Source of the DNA: RGIG3135 sp964477115
Lineage (GTDB): Bacteria > Actinomycetota > Coriobacteriia > Coriobacteriales > Eggerthellaceae
DNA: 64,000 bases
Assembly (NCBI GenBank): GCA_964477115.1
Contig: CAYZCY010000003.1
Coordinates: forward strand, 1 to 64,000
Direction of reading: 5' to 3'
The notes below the pieces were generated by a model. The model worked only from the letters and a program-made list of their open reading frames with translations. It was not told where the DNA came from and did not search any database. A program made the translations under genes and the position numbers. This document shows positions 54,136 through 62,774 of the stretch, piece after piece (positions within the stretch are counted from its first letter, which is position 1; each line of letters opens with the position of its first letter).

Positions 54136-54313
54136 TGAAGCAAGCCCTGCTTCCGTCATTTCTGTGATGGACCGACGTTATCTCCGAGGGAGCTCAAGAT
54201 AGCGGGTGGAATGGAGATTCGCATCCGTCGATGCGAAAGCCAGGAAGCAAGCTGCGAGCACCCACCTTATGCAAGGTGGGTTCATCCTTCTGACGATGAA
54301 GCGGGGCTTTTGC
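54136..54313 (+). ncRNA. ssrS: candidate 6S RNA
   Basis: No protein gene fits this ~180-base spacer. The transcript would fold as one long rod: 5' bases 54140-54153 pair with 54298-54313 over about 14 positions (one G-U), and 54154-54158 with 54291-54295; GATGGA (54166-54171) with TTCATC (54281-54286); an open central bubble; then GCTC/GAGC (54192-54195 with 54256-54259) and the apical hairpin TTCGCAT/ATGCGAA (54218-54224, 54231-54237). A perfect 8-bp hairpin CCCACCTT/AAGGTGGG (54261-54280) sits on the 3' side of the bubble, as in E. coli 6S. TATACT at 54130-54135 gives a start near 54140. 6S RNA binds the housekeeping RNA polymerase by mimicking an open promoter. Not checked against Rfam. 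Confidence 0.55.
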
Positions 54314-54329
54314 GCGCTTAGCTGCGCCT

Positions 54330-55790
54330 TTAAGCGGCGGGGAACCGCAAAACAAACACAGCACCCTCGCCCATCTTGCTTTCCACCTCAATCGTTCCGC
54401 CAAGCTGCATGACGGCATGCTTCACGATGGCAAGGCCAAGCCCCGTGCCGCCTGTTTCCTTAGAGCGACTCTTCTCCATGCGATAGAAGCGTTCGAAGAT
54501 CTTCTCCTGCTCCTCGATCGGTATTCCAGGGCCGGTGTCGCTCACGCGTATCACCGCCTGCGCGCAGGTATCCACGTCCTTCTGCTGTGAAAGCATCGAA
54601 GGCGTGCCCGCTTCCTTCCCTTCGTCTAGCGTAAGCTCGCAAGAAATATCCACCGAGACGGAGCCGCCGACGTGGTTATAGCGAATACCGTTTTCCACAA
54701 GGTTGTAAATCATCTCCTCAATGAGAATCTCGCTTCCCTGCATCTTGGCTTCTTCGCCCGACGCAACAAGCGTCACGCCTCGCTCACTGGCAAGGGGCTG
54801 CAGTCGAACCGCCACACGACGAGATACCTCCTGCAAGCTGACAAGCGTATCGGCAGCCACATCGAAGGACGACTCGTCAAGGCGAGACAAGGTGAGCACG
54901 TCATTGATAAGCTGACGCATAGCCTGCGACTCGTCATAGATGAGACCGGCGATCTTTTGCGTGTCCTGCTGCAAAACCATGCCGCTTTTCATCAGCTCGG
55001 CGTAGCCGGCGATAACCGTCAATGGCGTCTTCATCTCATGAGACACGTTAGCCGAAAAATCCCGGCGCATGCTTTCTGCGCGCGCCAGCTCTCGATTTTG
55101 CTTCTTGAGCTGACCTTGCTGTTCCTCGATACGAAGCAGCAAGGGGACCATCTCCTCATACACCTCGTTTTCAAGCGGCTCGCTCAAATCAAGCGCGTCG
55201 ATGGGCTTCATGACCCTCTTAGTCAAAAGACGCGAAAGATAGAAGGCTAAAACGGCAATCATGGCAAATGCAATGAGCTCGGGCAGCATGAGGCTTGCCA
55301 AGAAGGAAACCAGAGACTCGCGCGTCTGGGAAAGACGCACGATGCTGCCATCCTCCAGCTTTACAGCAGCATAGATGGTATCGGTGCCAAGCGTAGCCGA
55401 GTAACGAGACACGGCTCCTTCGCCAAGGGAGTCCGCGTCGGCAACCTCGGGTCGGCTCGCGTGGTTTTCAAGAGAACCCACATCAGCGGTCGCGCTGTCG
55501 TAGAGCACGGTTCCGTCGCTTGCAATGAGCGTGTAGCGCACGAGGCCGGAGAACTGCGCCTCAAGCGCGGGGATATTTGCCTCGCTATCCGTTTGGTTGA
55601 GATGCATTGCCGCGTTACGCGCTTGGTATGCCAAATCGCGCTCGGCGTCAGCCTCATGCGACCAGTAGAACACCGAGGTAAGCACCAAGGACAGAACCGC
55701 CATGACCGTCAGCGCAAAGGCAAGAACGGTCTTGAACGTGGTGTTCGAAAGGCTTCTGGATTTCGCTTGCTGCATAGCGCAACCTATCAT
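54330..55790 (-). CDS. PhoR-like sensor histidine kinase
   Basis: Membrane kinase of 486 residues in a two-component pair. TM1 VLAFALTVMAVLSLVLTSVF (about 22-44), extracytoplasmic sensor ~120 residues, TM2 LIAFAMIAVLAFYLSRL (~170-192), HAMP-like linker, HisKA with FSANVSHEMKTPLTVIAGYA (His ~262), then ATPase N, G1, F and G2 boxes (YNLVENGIRYN, RVSDTGPGI, FERFYRMEKS, GGTGLGLAIVKHA). ATG 55790 overlaps the regulator stop by four bases (ATGA); ATG 55775 with AGGTTGCGC upstream is an alternative. Confidence 0.93.
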   Translation of the reverse strand: MIGCAMQQAKSRSLSNTTFKTVLAFALTVMAVLSLVLTSVFYWSHEADAERDLAYQARNAAMHLNQTDSEANIPALEAQFSGLVRYTLIASDGTVLYDSATADVGSLENHASRPEVADADSLGEGAVSRYSATLGTDTIYAAVKLEDGSIVRLSQTRESLVSFLASLMLPELIAFAMIAVLAFYLSRLLTKRVMKPIDALDLSEPLENEVYEEMVPLLLRIEEQQGQLKKQNRELARAESMRRDFSANVSHEMKTPLTVIAGYAELMKSGMVLQQDTQKIAGLIYDESQAMRQLINDVLTLSRLDESSFDVAADTLVSLQEVSRRVAVRLQPLASERGVTLVASGEEAKMQGSEILIEEMIYNLVENGIRYNHVGGSVSVDISCELTLDEGKEAGTPSMLSQQKDVDTCAQAVIRVSDTGPGIPIEEQEKIFERFYRMEKSRSKETGGTGLGLAIVKHAVMQLGGTIEVESKMGEGAVFVLRFPAA

Positions 55791-56488
55791 GTAGATTTCA
55801 GGCAATAACCCACGCCGCGAACGGTTGTTATCATTTCCTCAGATCCGGGATGGGCTCTCGAAAGCTTTTGGCGCAGGGTTTGCACATGCACGTCAACCGT
55901 TCTCGTTTCGCCTACGTAGGTGACGTCCCATACCCGTTCAAGCAAACTAGCTCGGGAAAGCACCTTGCCCTCGTTTTCCATGAGCGCGTGGAGCAGATCG
56001 AACTCCTTCAGGGTCAGCGAAACCTCCTCACCGCAAACGCGCACTGTACGGGAGGGTAGATCAAGGTGAAGGCCACCAACGGCAAACTCCGTTTGCACGG
56101 GCGCCGGGCTTGCAGAAGAACAACGATGGCTTCGCCTCAACAGGGCGTTTACGCGAGATACCAGCTCCATCATGCCAAAGGGCTTGACGAGATAGTCATC
56201 AGCTCCCGCATCGAGACCCACCACCTTGTCGAGTTCGGTGCTCTTCGCAGTAAGCATCATGACGGGAAGATCAGCCAAGGCCTCGTCTTCTCGAATGCGG
56301 TGCAGGATTTCAAGGCCGTCGACCTCGGGAAGCATGATGTCAAGCAACACAAGGTCGGGCGTCTTGACACGGCACTGTTCGAAGAAATCATGCGCGCCGA
56401 GAAAGCCCTGCGCCTCAAAACCCGCCTGCTTGAGAGCGTATATCGCCAAATCTCGAATATTGACATCGTCTTCGACGTAATAGATCAA
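55787..56488 (-). CDS. OmpR/PhoB-family response regulator
   Basis: Receiver domain (residues 1-115) with YYVEDDVNIRD, phospho-acceptor Asp in LVLLDIMLPEVDG and Lys in YLVKPFGMMEL, and a winged-helix DNA-binding domain (about 130-233) ending TTVRGVGYCLKST. 233 residues. The first codon is TTG 56488 behind AAGGAGCGCTCTT. It begins 11 bases after the mscS gene, so it may be transcribed from the nrdD promoter as well as its own. Confidence 0.93.
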   Translation of the reverse strand: MIYYVEDDVNIRDLAIYALKQAGFEAQGFLGAHDFFEQCRVKTPDLVLLDIMLPEVDGLEILHRIREDEALADLPVMMLTAKSTELDKVVGLDAGADDYLVKPFGMMELVSRVNALLRRSHRCSSASPAPVQTEFAVGGLHLDLPSRTVRVCGEEVSLTLKEFDLLHALMENEGKVLSRASLLERVWDVTYVGETRTVDVHVQTLRQKLSRAHPGSEEMITTVRGVGYCLKST

Positions 56489-56499
56489 AAGAGCGCTCC

Positions 56500-57360
56500 T
56501 TAAACCGAAGCTTCCGACTCTGCAAGAACATCGTGCTCAATTTTGCCGTGGGCATACAAAGCCATAGCACGCACAGCGGCATCCGTTGCAGCCAGCACGC
56601 GATCGGCGTCGGCGATGTCAACCACCATAGATCCACGGTAGCCGTATTCCGTGATCTCGGAGAAGGTGATCGAAGGTGCTTTCTTCACCTTACACACTCG
56701 CGAAACGGCCACATTCACGGCCTTTTCCATGCGGTGGGCCACCGCGGTCAGTCGATCGTCTTCAGCCCGCACCACCACGGGAATAACCAAATGCGTCGGC
56801 GGCTGCAACTTGGTGACCGTCGAGGTGTTCATGGCGGAGTTCGGCACGATGATCTGGTTCTTGACGCGATCCTCTATCACCGTTTGACGCAAGGTCACGT
56901 CGTGCACGATGCCCTGGAGGTCGCTTCCCAGCTTGATGTGGTCACCTGGCTTCACCAAGCCGGAAACGCTCACGTTGACGCCGCCGATGAGGTTGGAAAT
57001 GGTGTCCTGCATACCCAGCGACAAGGCCAAGCCGCCAACACCAAGCGCGGCAACTAAGCCGGTCACGTTGATGTTGAAGCACAGCGAGAGCATGAAACTC
57101 AGGCCAAGAGCCCAGATCAGAACGCGGGCGATATTGAGGAACAAGGAGTTCGCCGGTATGAGAGAACCCTCTCTGTTCATAACGTGCTTGATGAAGTTCG
57201 TTGCTATGTGAACCAGCACCGCCGTTACTATCAAGATGGCAACCGCGACGACAATGCGCAGAACGAGGTCGTTTTGGACGAGAGTCTCCAAATAGCGATA
57301 GCTCTCCTCGACCTCTTCGGAGGTGATTTCGCTTACTTGCAGGTTATCGGTTTGGGCCAT
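56500..57360 (-). CDS. MscS-family small-conductance mechanosensitive channel
   Basis: Osmotic-shock safety valve. Three membrane helices with the pore-lining Gly/Ala-rich segment GLVAALGVGGLALSLGMQDT (about 95-115), the conserved NLIGGVNVSVSGLVKPGDHI beta-domain entry, and a cytoplasmic domain typical of MscS. 286 residues, as in E. coli MscS. ATG 57360 follows AAGGGCAAGG, 19 bases after nrdG, so it is probably co-transcribed with the anaerobic reductase genes. Confidence 0.92.
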   Translation of the reverse strand: MAQTDNLQVSEITSEEVEESYRYLETLVQNDLVLRIVVAVAILIVTAVLVHIATNFIKHVMNREGSLIPANSLFLNIARVLIWALGLSFMLSLCFNINVTGLVAALGVGGLALSLGMQDTISNLIGGVNVSVSGLVKPGDHIKLGSDLQGIVHDVTLRQTVIEDRVKNQIIVPNSAMNTSTVTKLQPPTHLVIPVVVRAEDDRLTAVAHRMEKAVNVAVSRVCKVKKAPSITFSEITEYGYRGSMVVDIADADRVLAATDAAVRAMALYAHGKIEHDVLAESEASV

Positions 57361-57379
57361 ATTGCCTTGCCCTTTCGTA

Positions 57380-57922
57380 CTACCAGGACGGTGGCTTGGT
57401 GGGGAAGCTCTCGTTAGTCTCCCAAAGCGTGACGCTTCCCTTCGCCCGCGTCTTATTCATGTCAATGAGGCGTTGATTCGAAGACCCGCGATACTTCAAG
57501 CCGAGGGAGCGCTTCGAGGACACGAAGGGGCCATCCACCAGCACATCGGTCTTGTCGAGCAAGGTCTGCACCGCCTCATTGTCAAGGGCGATGAGGTCTT
57601 CGTAAACGTAGCCGGTATAGGTCCACAGCTTGTAGCCGCCAGCCACAAGCTGCGAAGCTAGCTCAGCGCAAGCCGCCGCTTGGTCGAAAGGCTCTCCGCC
57701 GGAAATGGTAACGTCGCGCACTAAGCCGTTTTTGCGAATTTCGTCCACCAGCTCGGCAATGGCCACCATGGTGCCCCCTTCGAAAGCCTGGCTTTTAGGG
57801 TTATGGCAACCGGGGCAGCGATGCGAGCAACCCTGCACAAAAACGGCGAACCGCAGCCCCGGTCCATCCACGATGGAGTCGGCTGCGGTTCCGTACAGGT
57901 TGATGTGCGTAATCTCCGTCAT
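57380..57922 (-). CDS. nrdG: anaerobic ribonucleoside-triphosphate reductase activating protein
   Basis: Radical-SAM enzyme that installs the glycyl radical on NrdD. The cluster motif is VQGCSHRCPGCHNPKSQ (CxxxCxxC) near residue 30, with the SAM-binding TISGGEPFDQAAACAELASQ following. 180 residues is normal. ATG 57922 shares a base with the nrdD stop (TAATG), giving translational coupling. Confidence 0.96.
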   Translation of the reverse strand: MTEITHINLYGTAADSIVDGPGLRFAVFVQGCSHRCPGCHNPKSQAFEGGTMVAIAELVDEIRKNGLVRDVTISGGEPFDQAAACAELASQLVAGGYKLWTYTGYVYEDLIALDNEAVQTLLDKTDVLVDGPFVSSKRSLGLKYRGSSNQRLIDMNKTRAKGSVTLWETNESFPTKPPSW

Positions 57923-60240
57923 TACACGCCGTGCTTGACTCGGTCGCTTTCTTCAGCGCGCTTGGCATCATTGAAGCGATCAAGGGTGCCGACCAAGTAG
58001 CCGGTGATGCGGCGGATGCGCTCGAATCGGGCATGCTCATCTTCGGTGCGGCCGCACTTCGGGCAGACGTCTTCGATGATGCCGTTGTAGCCGCACACGG
58101 GGTCGCGGTCGACCGGATGGTTGATGGAACCGTAACCCATGCCGCAGTCGTGCATGTAACGAATAACCGACTCGAAGGCCTCGAGGTTGTCGGTGGGGTC
58201 ACCGTCGAGCTCGATGTAGCTGATATGGCCGCCGTTGGTCAGCTCGTGATACGGAGCTTCGATGCGGATCTTGTCGAACGCACTAATGGAGTAATGCACG
58301 GGCACATGGAATCCGTTGGTGTAGTAGTCGCGATCAGTAACGCCGGGGATGGAACCGTAACGCTCGCGGTCCATGCGGACGAAGCGGCCAGACAAACCCT
58401 CAGCGGGCGTGGCGATGAGCGTGTAGTTCATCTTGCGCTCACGAGAGATGCGGTCGCAGTAGCTGCGCATATGGCCGACGATCTCAAGACCCAGGCGCTG
58501 CGCTTCGGCGCTTTCGCCATGGTGCTTACCAGTCAGCGCCACCAGGCACTCGGCAAGGCCGATGAAGCCGGTGGTCAGGGTGCCGTGCTTGAGAACCTCA
58601 CGCTGCTCGTCGCCGTTCTTCAGCTTCTCGGAGTCAATCCACACGCCCTGACCCATGAGGAAGGGGGCGTTGTAGACCTTTTTGCGAGCCTGAATCTCAA
58701 AGCGCTCGTCAAGCTGACCGATGACCAAGGAGAGCTTGGAATCGAGCAGATCGAAGAACAGATCGAGATCGCCCTTGGCGCGGATGGCCAGACGCGGCAG
58801 GTTGATAGAGGTGAAGCTCAGATTGCCGCGGCCCGGAGTGACCTGACGGTCGGGATCGTAGGTGTTGCCGATGACGCGCGTACGGCAGCCCATGTAGGCA
58901 ACTTCAGTCTCGGGCGTGCCCTTGTAGAAGGCCGCGTTGAAGGGGGCATCCAGGAAGCTGAAGTTGGGGAACAGGCGCTTGGCGGAGCAGCGCATGGCCA
59001 ACTTGAACAAATCGTAGTTCGGATCCTCGGGATTGTAGTTAACGCCTTCCTTCACGCGGAAGATCTGAACGGGGAAGATGGCGGTCTCTCCAGAGCCCAA
59101 GCCCTCTTCGGTGGCAAGGAGCATGTTCTTGATGACCATGCGGCCCTCGGGGCTGGTGTCGGTACCGTAGTTCACCGAGCTAAAGGGCGTTTGAGCGCCA
59201 GCACGGGAATGCATGGTGTTGAGGTTGTGAACCAAAGCCTCCATTGCCTGGAAGGTGGTGCGGTCGGTGTCGCGAGATGCGTTCTTGCTGGCATAGGCCA
59301 CGGCCTGCTCGGCCACCTTGGAATCGAGGCCCGCCTCGGCCAAAAGCTGCATCAGAGTGCTGCGATAGGACTCGTCCATCTCAAGACTGGCCACGCAACC
59401 GGTCTGCTTCTCGGTCTGGGCGAGAATGCCCTCGACGAAGACGCGGTCATCTTCCACGTCGGTCAGAAGGTCGACGGCCTCGGCCATGTGCTTTTTGAAC
59501 AAGCGGCGATAGGTCTTGCGGACGCCATCAGCCAGGCCGTAATCAAAGTCGCAAACCGACTGACCGCCGTGCTGGTCGTTCTGATTGGACTGAATGGCGA
59601 TGCAGGCGAGTGCAGCGTAGCTTGAGATGTCATTGGGCTCGCGCAGAACGCCATGGCCGGTGGAGAAGCCGCCCTTGAACAGCTTGCGCAGCTCGATCTG
59701 GCAGCAGGTGGTGGTCAGTGTGTAGAAGTCCATGTCATGGATGTGGATATCACCCTCGCGATGGGCCTTGGCAAACTTGGGATCGATCACGCACATCTCG
59801 TAGAACTGCTTCGCGGACTCAGAGCCGTACTTGAGCATAGTGCCCATGGCGGTATCGGCGTCGATGTTGGCGTTCTCGCGCTTCATATCGGAATCAGAAG
59901 CCTTGGAGAAGGTGATGTCCTTCAAGGTCTTGATGAGGCGGGAGTTGACGTCACGCACGCGGTTGCGCTCAGCGCGATAGAGAATATAGGCCTTGGCCGT
60001 CTGCACGAAACCGGACTCGATAAGCGTTTCCTCTACGAGATCCTGAATGCCTTCGACCGTGGGTGTTCCCTCGATGGCGCCGGACTCAAGCTTGGCGACA
60101 ACCTTGTCGGCGATTTCGTCAGCCTGATCACGGCCCTGCATGGCAGCGCAGGCCTGGAAGGCCTTTTCGACAGCTTCGGCGATCTTTTCCTTATGAAACG
60201 TTGCGGTACGACCGTCTCGTTTGATGATGGTGGTAATCAT
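57922..60240 (-). CDS. nrdD: anaerobic ribonucleoside-triphosphate reductase
   Basis: Oxygen-sensitive class III reductase making deoxyribonucleoside triphosphates with formate as reductant. N-terminal ATP-cone (about 1-95, MITTIIKRDGRTATFHKEKI), large catalytic barrel with the conserved TPFSSVNYGTDTS and ...FHVPVHYSISAFDKI segments, C-terminal zinc site (DPVCGYNGIIEDVCPKCGRT) and the glycyl-radical loop RRITGYLVG near residue 745. ATG 60240 follows AAGGAGCGCCTC. A candidate NrdR box pair lies 257 bases upstream. Confidence 0.96.
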   Translation of the reverse strand: MITTIIKRDGRTATFHKEKIAEAVEKAFQACAAMQGRDQADEIADKVVAKLESGAIEGTPTVEGIQDLVEETLIESGFVQTAKAYILYRAERNRVRDVNSRLIKTLKDITFSKASDSDMKRENANIDADTAMGTMLKYGSESAKQFYEMCVIDPKFAKAHREGDIHIHDMDFYTLTTTCCQIELRKLFKGGFSTGHGVLREPNDISSYAALACIAIQSNQNDQHGGQSVCDFDYGLADGVRKTYRRLFKKHMAEAVDLLTDVEDDRVFVEGILAQTEKQTGCVASLEMDESYRSTLMQLLAEAGLDSKVAEQAVAYASKNASRDTDRTTFQAMEALVHNLNTMHSRAGAQTPFSSVNYGTDTSPEGRMVIKNMLLATEEGLGSGETAIFPVQIFRVKEGVNYNPEDPNYDLFKLAMRCSAKRLFPNFSFLDAPFNAAFYKGTPETEVAYMGCRTRVIGNTYDPDRQVTPGRGNLSFTSINLPRLAIRAKGDLDLFFDLLDSKLSLVIGQLDERFEIQARKKVYNAPFLMGQGVWIDSEKLKNGDEQREVLKHGTLTTGFIGLAECLVALTGKHHGESAEAQRLGLEIVGHMRSYCDRISRERKMNYTLIATPAEGLSGRFVRMDRERYGSIPGVTDRDYYTNGFHVPVHYSISAFDKIRIEAPYHELTNGGHISYIELDGDPTDNLEAFESVIRYMHDCGMGYGSINHPVDRDPVCGYNGIIEDVCPKCGRTEDEHARFERIRRITGYLVGTLDRFNDAKRAEESDRVKHGV

Positions 60241-60496
60241 GAGGCGCTCCTTCGATTCTGCTTCGTTTTCCTATGCCTGTTTTCGGTTCGCACCGCACGG
60301 AAAGCGATGCGATTGTTTTCCCTAAGGTCAGCACGACCTCGAAAGAGACAATCTCCCCGAGGCCGATCGTAAACACAAAATGCAGAGCGGTGCGCATGAG
60401 CGAGGCAGCTTTTCCACCGAGGCCGCTTAAGCGCTCCGACCTGTGATAACCCGTTATTCATCAACAAGTTATCCATACTCTGATTAAGAGCTTCAA

Positions 60497-60512
60497 CCAC
60501 AACATATTGTGG
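60497..60512. promoter_or_regulatory. candidate NrdR box 1
   Basis: CCACAACATATTGTGG is a near-palindrome of the form recognised by NrdR (consensus about ACACwATATwTwGTGT). NrdR is the ATP/dATP-sensing repressor of ribonucleotide reductase genes. Confidence 0.6.
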
Positions 60513-60529
60513 TTAGTCTCCTAATCAGT

Positions 60530-60545
60530 GCGGATATATAGTAAT
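60530..60545. promoter_or_regulatory. candidate NrdR box 2
   Basis: GCGGATATATAGTAAT keeps the ATATATAGT core of the NrdR consensus, weaker at the flanks. Its centre is 33 bases from box 1, i.e. three helical turns, the usual NrdR spacing. Confidence 0.45.
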
Positions 60546-60623
60546 GAGGAATTTAGAGACGTGCAAGACTTGACACCAAATAATTGTCAGCTATCCACCG
60601 TTTCGCTACAAGAAAAAGAGCGC

Positions 60624-60947
60624 TTAGCACACGGTTCCGTAGACCTGTCCCCAAGCATGTCCCGTAATGGCGGAGTTGAGCTGATCGCACAGGCGCTCAC
60701 GCGTGTAGTCTCCCGGAGGGACCAGGTTGGCCATGCGCACTAAGTCCTCGGGAAGATCAGCCATCTCGACCGCAAGAACAAGGTCGAGTCGGCGTACGGT
60801 GGGATAAGGCTTCTCGCCCAGCAAATAGGGAACGGGGTCAGCTGCATAGTCCTCTTCCAGCTCCTCGAAAAGCCCGTCTACAACACGCTGAAGAGCGCCG
60901 TAGTATTCGCTTTTCTCGTAGTTGCTTCCCGTGTGGTTGCGCGTCAT
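60624..60947 (-). CDS. small protein of unknown function coupled to the methyltransferase-like gene
   Basis: Unrecognised 107-residue cytoplasmic protein, acidic and Tyr/Leu-rich in the first half (EYYGALQRVVDGLFEELEED), with a conserved-looking YTRERLCDQLNSAITGHAWG near the C-terminus. Its ATG at 60947 overlaps the stop of the gene upstream by four bases (ATGA), the strongest sign that the two act together. No cofactor motif is evident. Confidence 0.65.
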   Translation of the reverse strand: MTRNHTGSNYEKSEYYGALQRVVDGLFEELEEDYAADPVPYLLGEKPYPTVRRLDLVLAVEMADLPEDLVRMANLVPPGDYTRERLCDQLNSAITGHAWGQVYGTVC

Positions 60948-61837
60948 AGGCCAATCTTCACATCCGCTCCCAAAACAGTGGCCACGAGAGCTCCGGTGTA
61001 CGCCGGCGTCGCATCCCCCACCGCACGCAAGAACTGCGCACCTGCTGCATGCAGAGCGTCTGCGGCGGGCATCATGGTGTCAGCGCAGTAATAGGGGTTT
61101 TCGGTCGTGGGACCTTGCTGGCGGGCGCGGCGCTCGCGAACCTCGAGCTGAACCAAGATGGGCAGGTCGCACGCCTGAGCAACTTCGCGCGTCATGACGC
61201 AAGCCGCAGCTTGGTCTGCGGGCGTAGAGAAGCCAACGGTGCAGGCGCCGTATTCAGCCATGACGGCAACCGCGTCAAGGAGCGTCTTGCGGCCGCCGAG
61301 GAGCGCGCCTTCTTCGTCAACATCAACCGAGGCGAAGACAAGCGCGTCGCTCACCTTGCGAATACCGATGAGCGCGCACATCAGGTCATCGCAGTTCTTG
61401 AAACCGTTGAGGAAGAAGGCGTCGAATTCCATGCCCTCGAACAGACGAGCCGCGCGCGAATACTGGTCACGATTCTCGACGAGCGAGGCCTTGCTCGACG
61501 GGTCCAGAGGAAGACCGCTTGGACCGAGCTCCACCAACACATGCTGAGGCTTGAACTGACGAAGGACGGAAAGCGATATCTTCGCCAGATCCGCAGCGCG
61601 ATCCTCAAAGCCGCTGTGAGCGAGGCGGGCGGGCGTAAGGCCTGCCGTATTGGCAACGAAGCACTGAGCCCCGGCCATTGCCTCGAGCTTGTAGATATCC
61701 TCCAGCGTATCAGGCTCGAGCAACGTGGTAAGTTCGAGGTCGCGGGCAATGTCCACGCCAAGGCGCTCAAGGGCAGAGCTTGCGGGTGAAGAAAGGACGA
61801 GCATGTCCTTATGGAAGCGCAGGGCGATATCCGGCAT
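60944..61837 (-). CDS. homocysteine S-methyltransferase-like protein lacking the zinc ligands
   Basis: Weak match to the homocysteine-binding barrel of MetH/BHMT-like methyltransferases: N-terminal DIALRFHKDMLVLSS..., KISLSVLRQFKPQHVLVELG, FDAFFLNGFKNCDDLMCAL, VFASVDVDEEGALLGGRK, VGFSTPADQAAACVMTREVA and GAQFLRAVGDATPAYTGALV. In active members the last two places read GxNC and GGCCGTTP and provide three zinc-binding cysteines; here they read GFSTP and RAVGDATP, so all three ligands appear lost. It may be a carrier, a regulatory pseudoenzyme or a differently acting methyltransferase. ATG 61837 follows AAGGAGAACC. This call rests on pattern recognition only. Confidence 0.5.
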   Translation of the reverse strand: MPDIALRFHKDMLVLSSPASSALERLGVDIARDLELTTLLEPDTLEDIYKLEAMAGAQCFVANTAGLTPARLAHSGFEDRAADLAKISLSVLRQFKPQHVLVELGPSGLPLDPSSKASLVENRDQYSRAARLFEGMEFDAFFLNGFKNCDDLMCALIGIRKVSDALVFASVDVDEEGALLGGRKTLLDAVAVMAEYGACTVGFSTPADQAAACVMTREVAQACDLPILVQLEVRERRARQQGPTTENPYYCADTMMPAADALHAAGAQFLRAVGDATPAYTGALVATVLGADVKIGL

Positions 61838-61854
61838 ATCTGGTTCTCCTTAAA

Positions 61855-62700
61855 CTAGCGCGCAGCGTGACGGCCGCGGGGACGATCTTTGGATGAGGGC
61901 TGACTTGTCGCAGGCTGGGCCGCTGCGGATCTGACGCCCGCCTGAGAAGATGCCCGATCCCGCCGCGGACGCGCGAGGCCCTCAAAGCCTTCCGTTGCCG
62001 AAGGTGAGACAGCTTGATTGGGAACCTGCGTATATCCGCCGTTTGAGACGGAAGCGCGCTGACGAGTCGAATGGCTGGCCGTTGCGGCGCTGCCACGCGT
62101 CGCTGCAGCACGGGCGGCAGCTGCCGTCGGCTGGGGCGAAGAAGCCTGCGCGCCGCCTGAACGCGAGGGTCTCGAAGCACGTGCGCCCTGGTCCCGAAGG
62201 GATTGAGCGGACTGGGCAGGCTGAGCAGGCTGGGCAGGCTGGCGACGGGCCCTCGTGTCGGAAGCAGAGGTGCGAGGGTATTCAGCATGGGCCTGAACTT
62301 GGGTCTTCGGCTGCTGGTCGGAAGACGCCTGAGCGCGAACCTGCTGCTGGGAGGAAGCCCCTTGTCCTCGACTACGGCTCGGTTGCTGGGCAGCTTGACG
62401 GACGGGTTGGGCGGCTTGCTGCGAACGGGCAGGACGAGCGGCCTGAGGTTGAACCTTCTGTGCCTGAGGGTGCGCAGAAGCGGAGCGTGCGGGCGCATAG
62501 CCCGGACGAGAAGCCTGGCGCTGCCCGACTATCCGCTGCATTTCGGCGACTTTGCGACGCTCTGTCTCCAGGCCATCAACAACGCCGCGCGTGCGGCGAT
62601 CAATGATGACAATCCAGATCATCAGCAAGATGATGGCAAAGGCCAAAACCACCAGGCCTAAAATAAGCAGGGAATAGGGAGAAGAGAGAAACTCTGCCAC
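61855..62700 (-). CDS. membrane-anchored low-complexity protein
   Basis: Unrecognised. One N-terminal transmembrane helix (LLILGLVVLAFAIILLMIWI, about 10-32) then a cytoplasmic coiled-coil-like stretch (VVDGLETERRKVAEMQRIVG) and ~220 residues of Gln/Ala/Ser/Arg/Pro-rich disordered sequence, including an imperfect QPAQPAQPAQSAQS run and a basic C-terminus (KDRPRGRHAAR). GTG 62700 follows GAAAGG seven bases away and beats a longer frame with no RBS. Comparable to bacterial membrane scaffolds with disordered tails; function not inferable. Confidence 0.65.
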   Translation of the reverse strand: MAEFLSSPYSLLILGLVVLAFAIILLMIWIVIIDRRTRGVVDGLETERRKVAEMQRIVGQRQASRPGYAPARSASAHPQAQKVQPQAARPARSQQAAQPVRQAAQQPSRSRGQGASSQQQVRAQASSDQQPKTQVQAHAEYPRTSASDTRARRQPAQPAQPAQSAQSLRDQGARASRPSRSGGAQASSPQPTAAAARAAATRGSAATASHSTRQRASVSNGGYTQVPNQAVSPSATEGFEGLARPRRDRASSQAGVRSAAAQPATSQPSSKDRPRGRHAAR

Positions 62701-62774
62701 TGAAGCGCCTTTCAACGATGCCGTCACTCCACGTCGATCATAACCAAGCTCGACGCACAGGTCTAGCAGCTAGA

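Larger units (their letters stand above)
60241..60623. promoter_or_regulatory. 383-base upstream region of nrdD
   Basis: No gene seen. It contains the two candidate NrdR boxes at 60497-60512 and 60530-60545 and, on the minus strand downstream of them, a TTGAAG-17-GATAAC promoter-like pair. A ~200-base leader would follow before nrdD. A TTATCCATA near 60469 is one base off a DnaA box but stands alone. Confidence 0.5.

Noticed and set aside
54241..54300. SRP RNA (ffs) from GGAAGC-type segment
   Set aside because: The domain IV loop pattern does not match; overall fold fits 6S better.
57931..59625. 564-residue plus-strand open frame over nrdD
   Set aside because: Antisense shadow of nrdD.
60441..60480. 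DnaA boxes or replication origin near TGTGATAAC and TTATCCATA
   Set aside because: Only one or two imperfect matches, no cluster and no dnaA/dnaN context.
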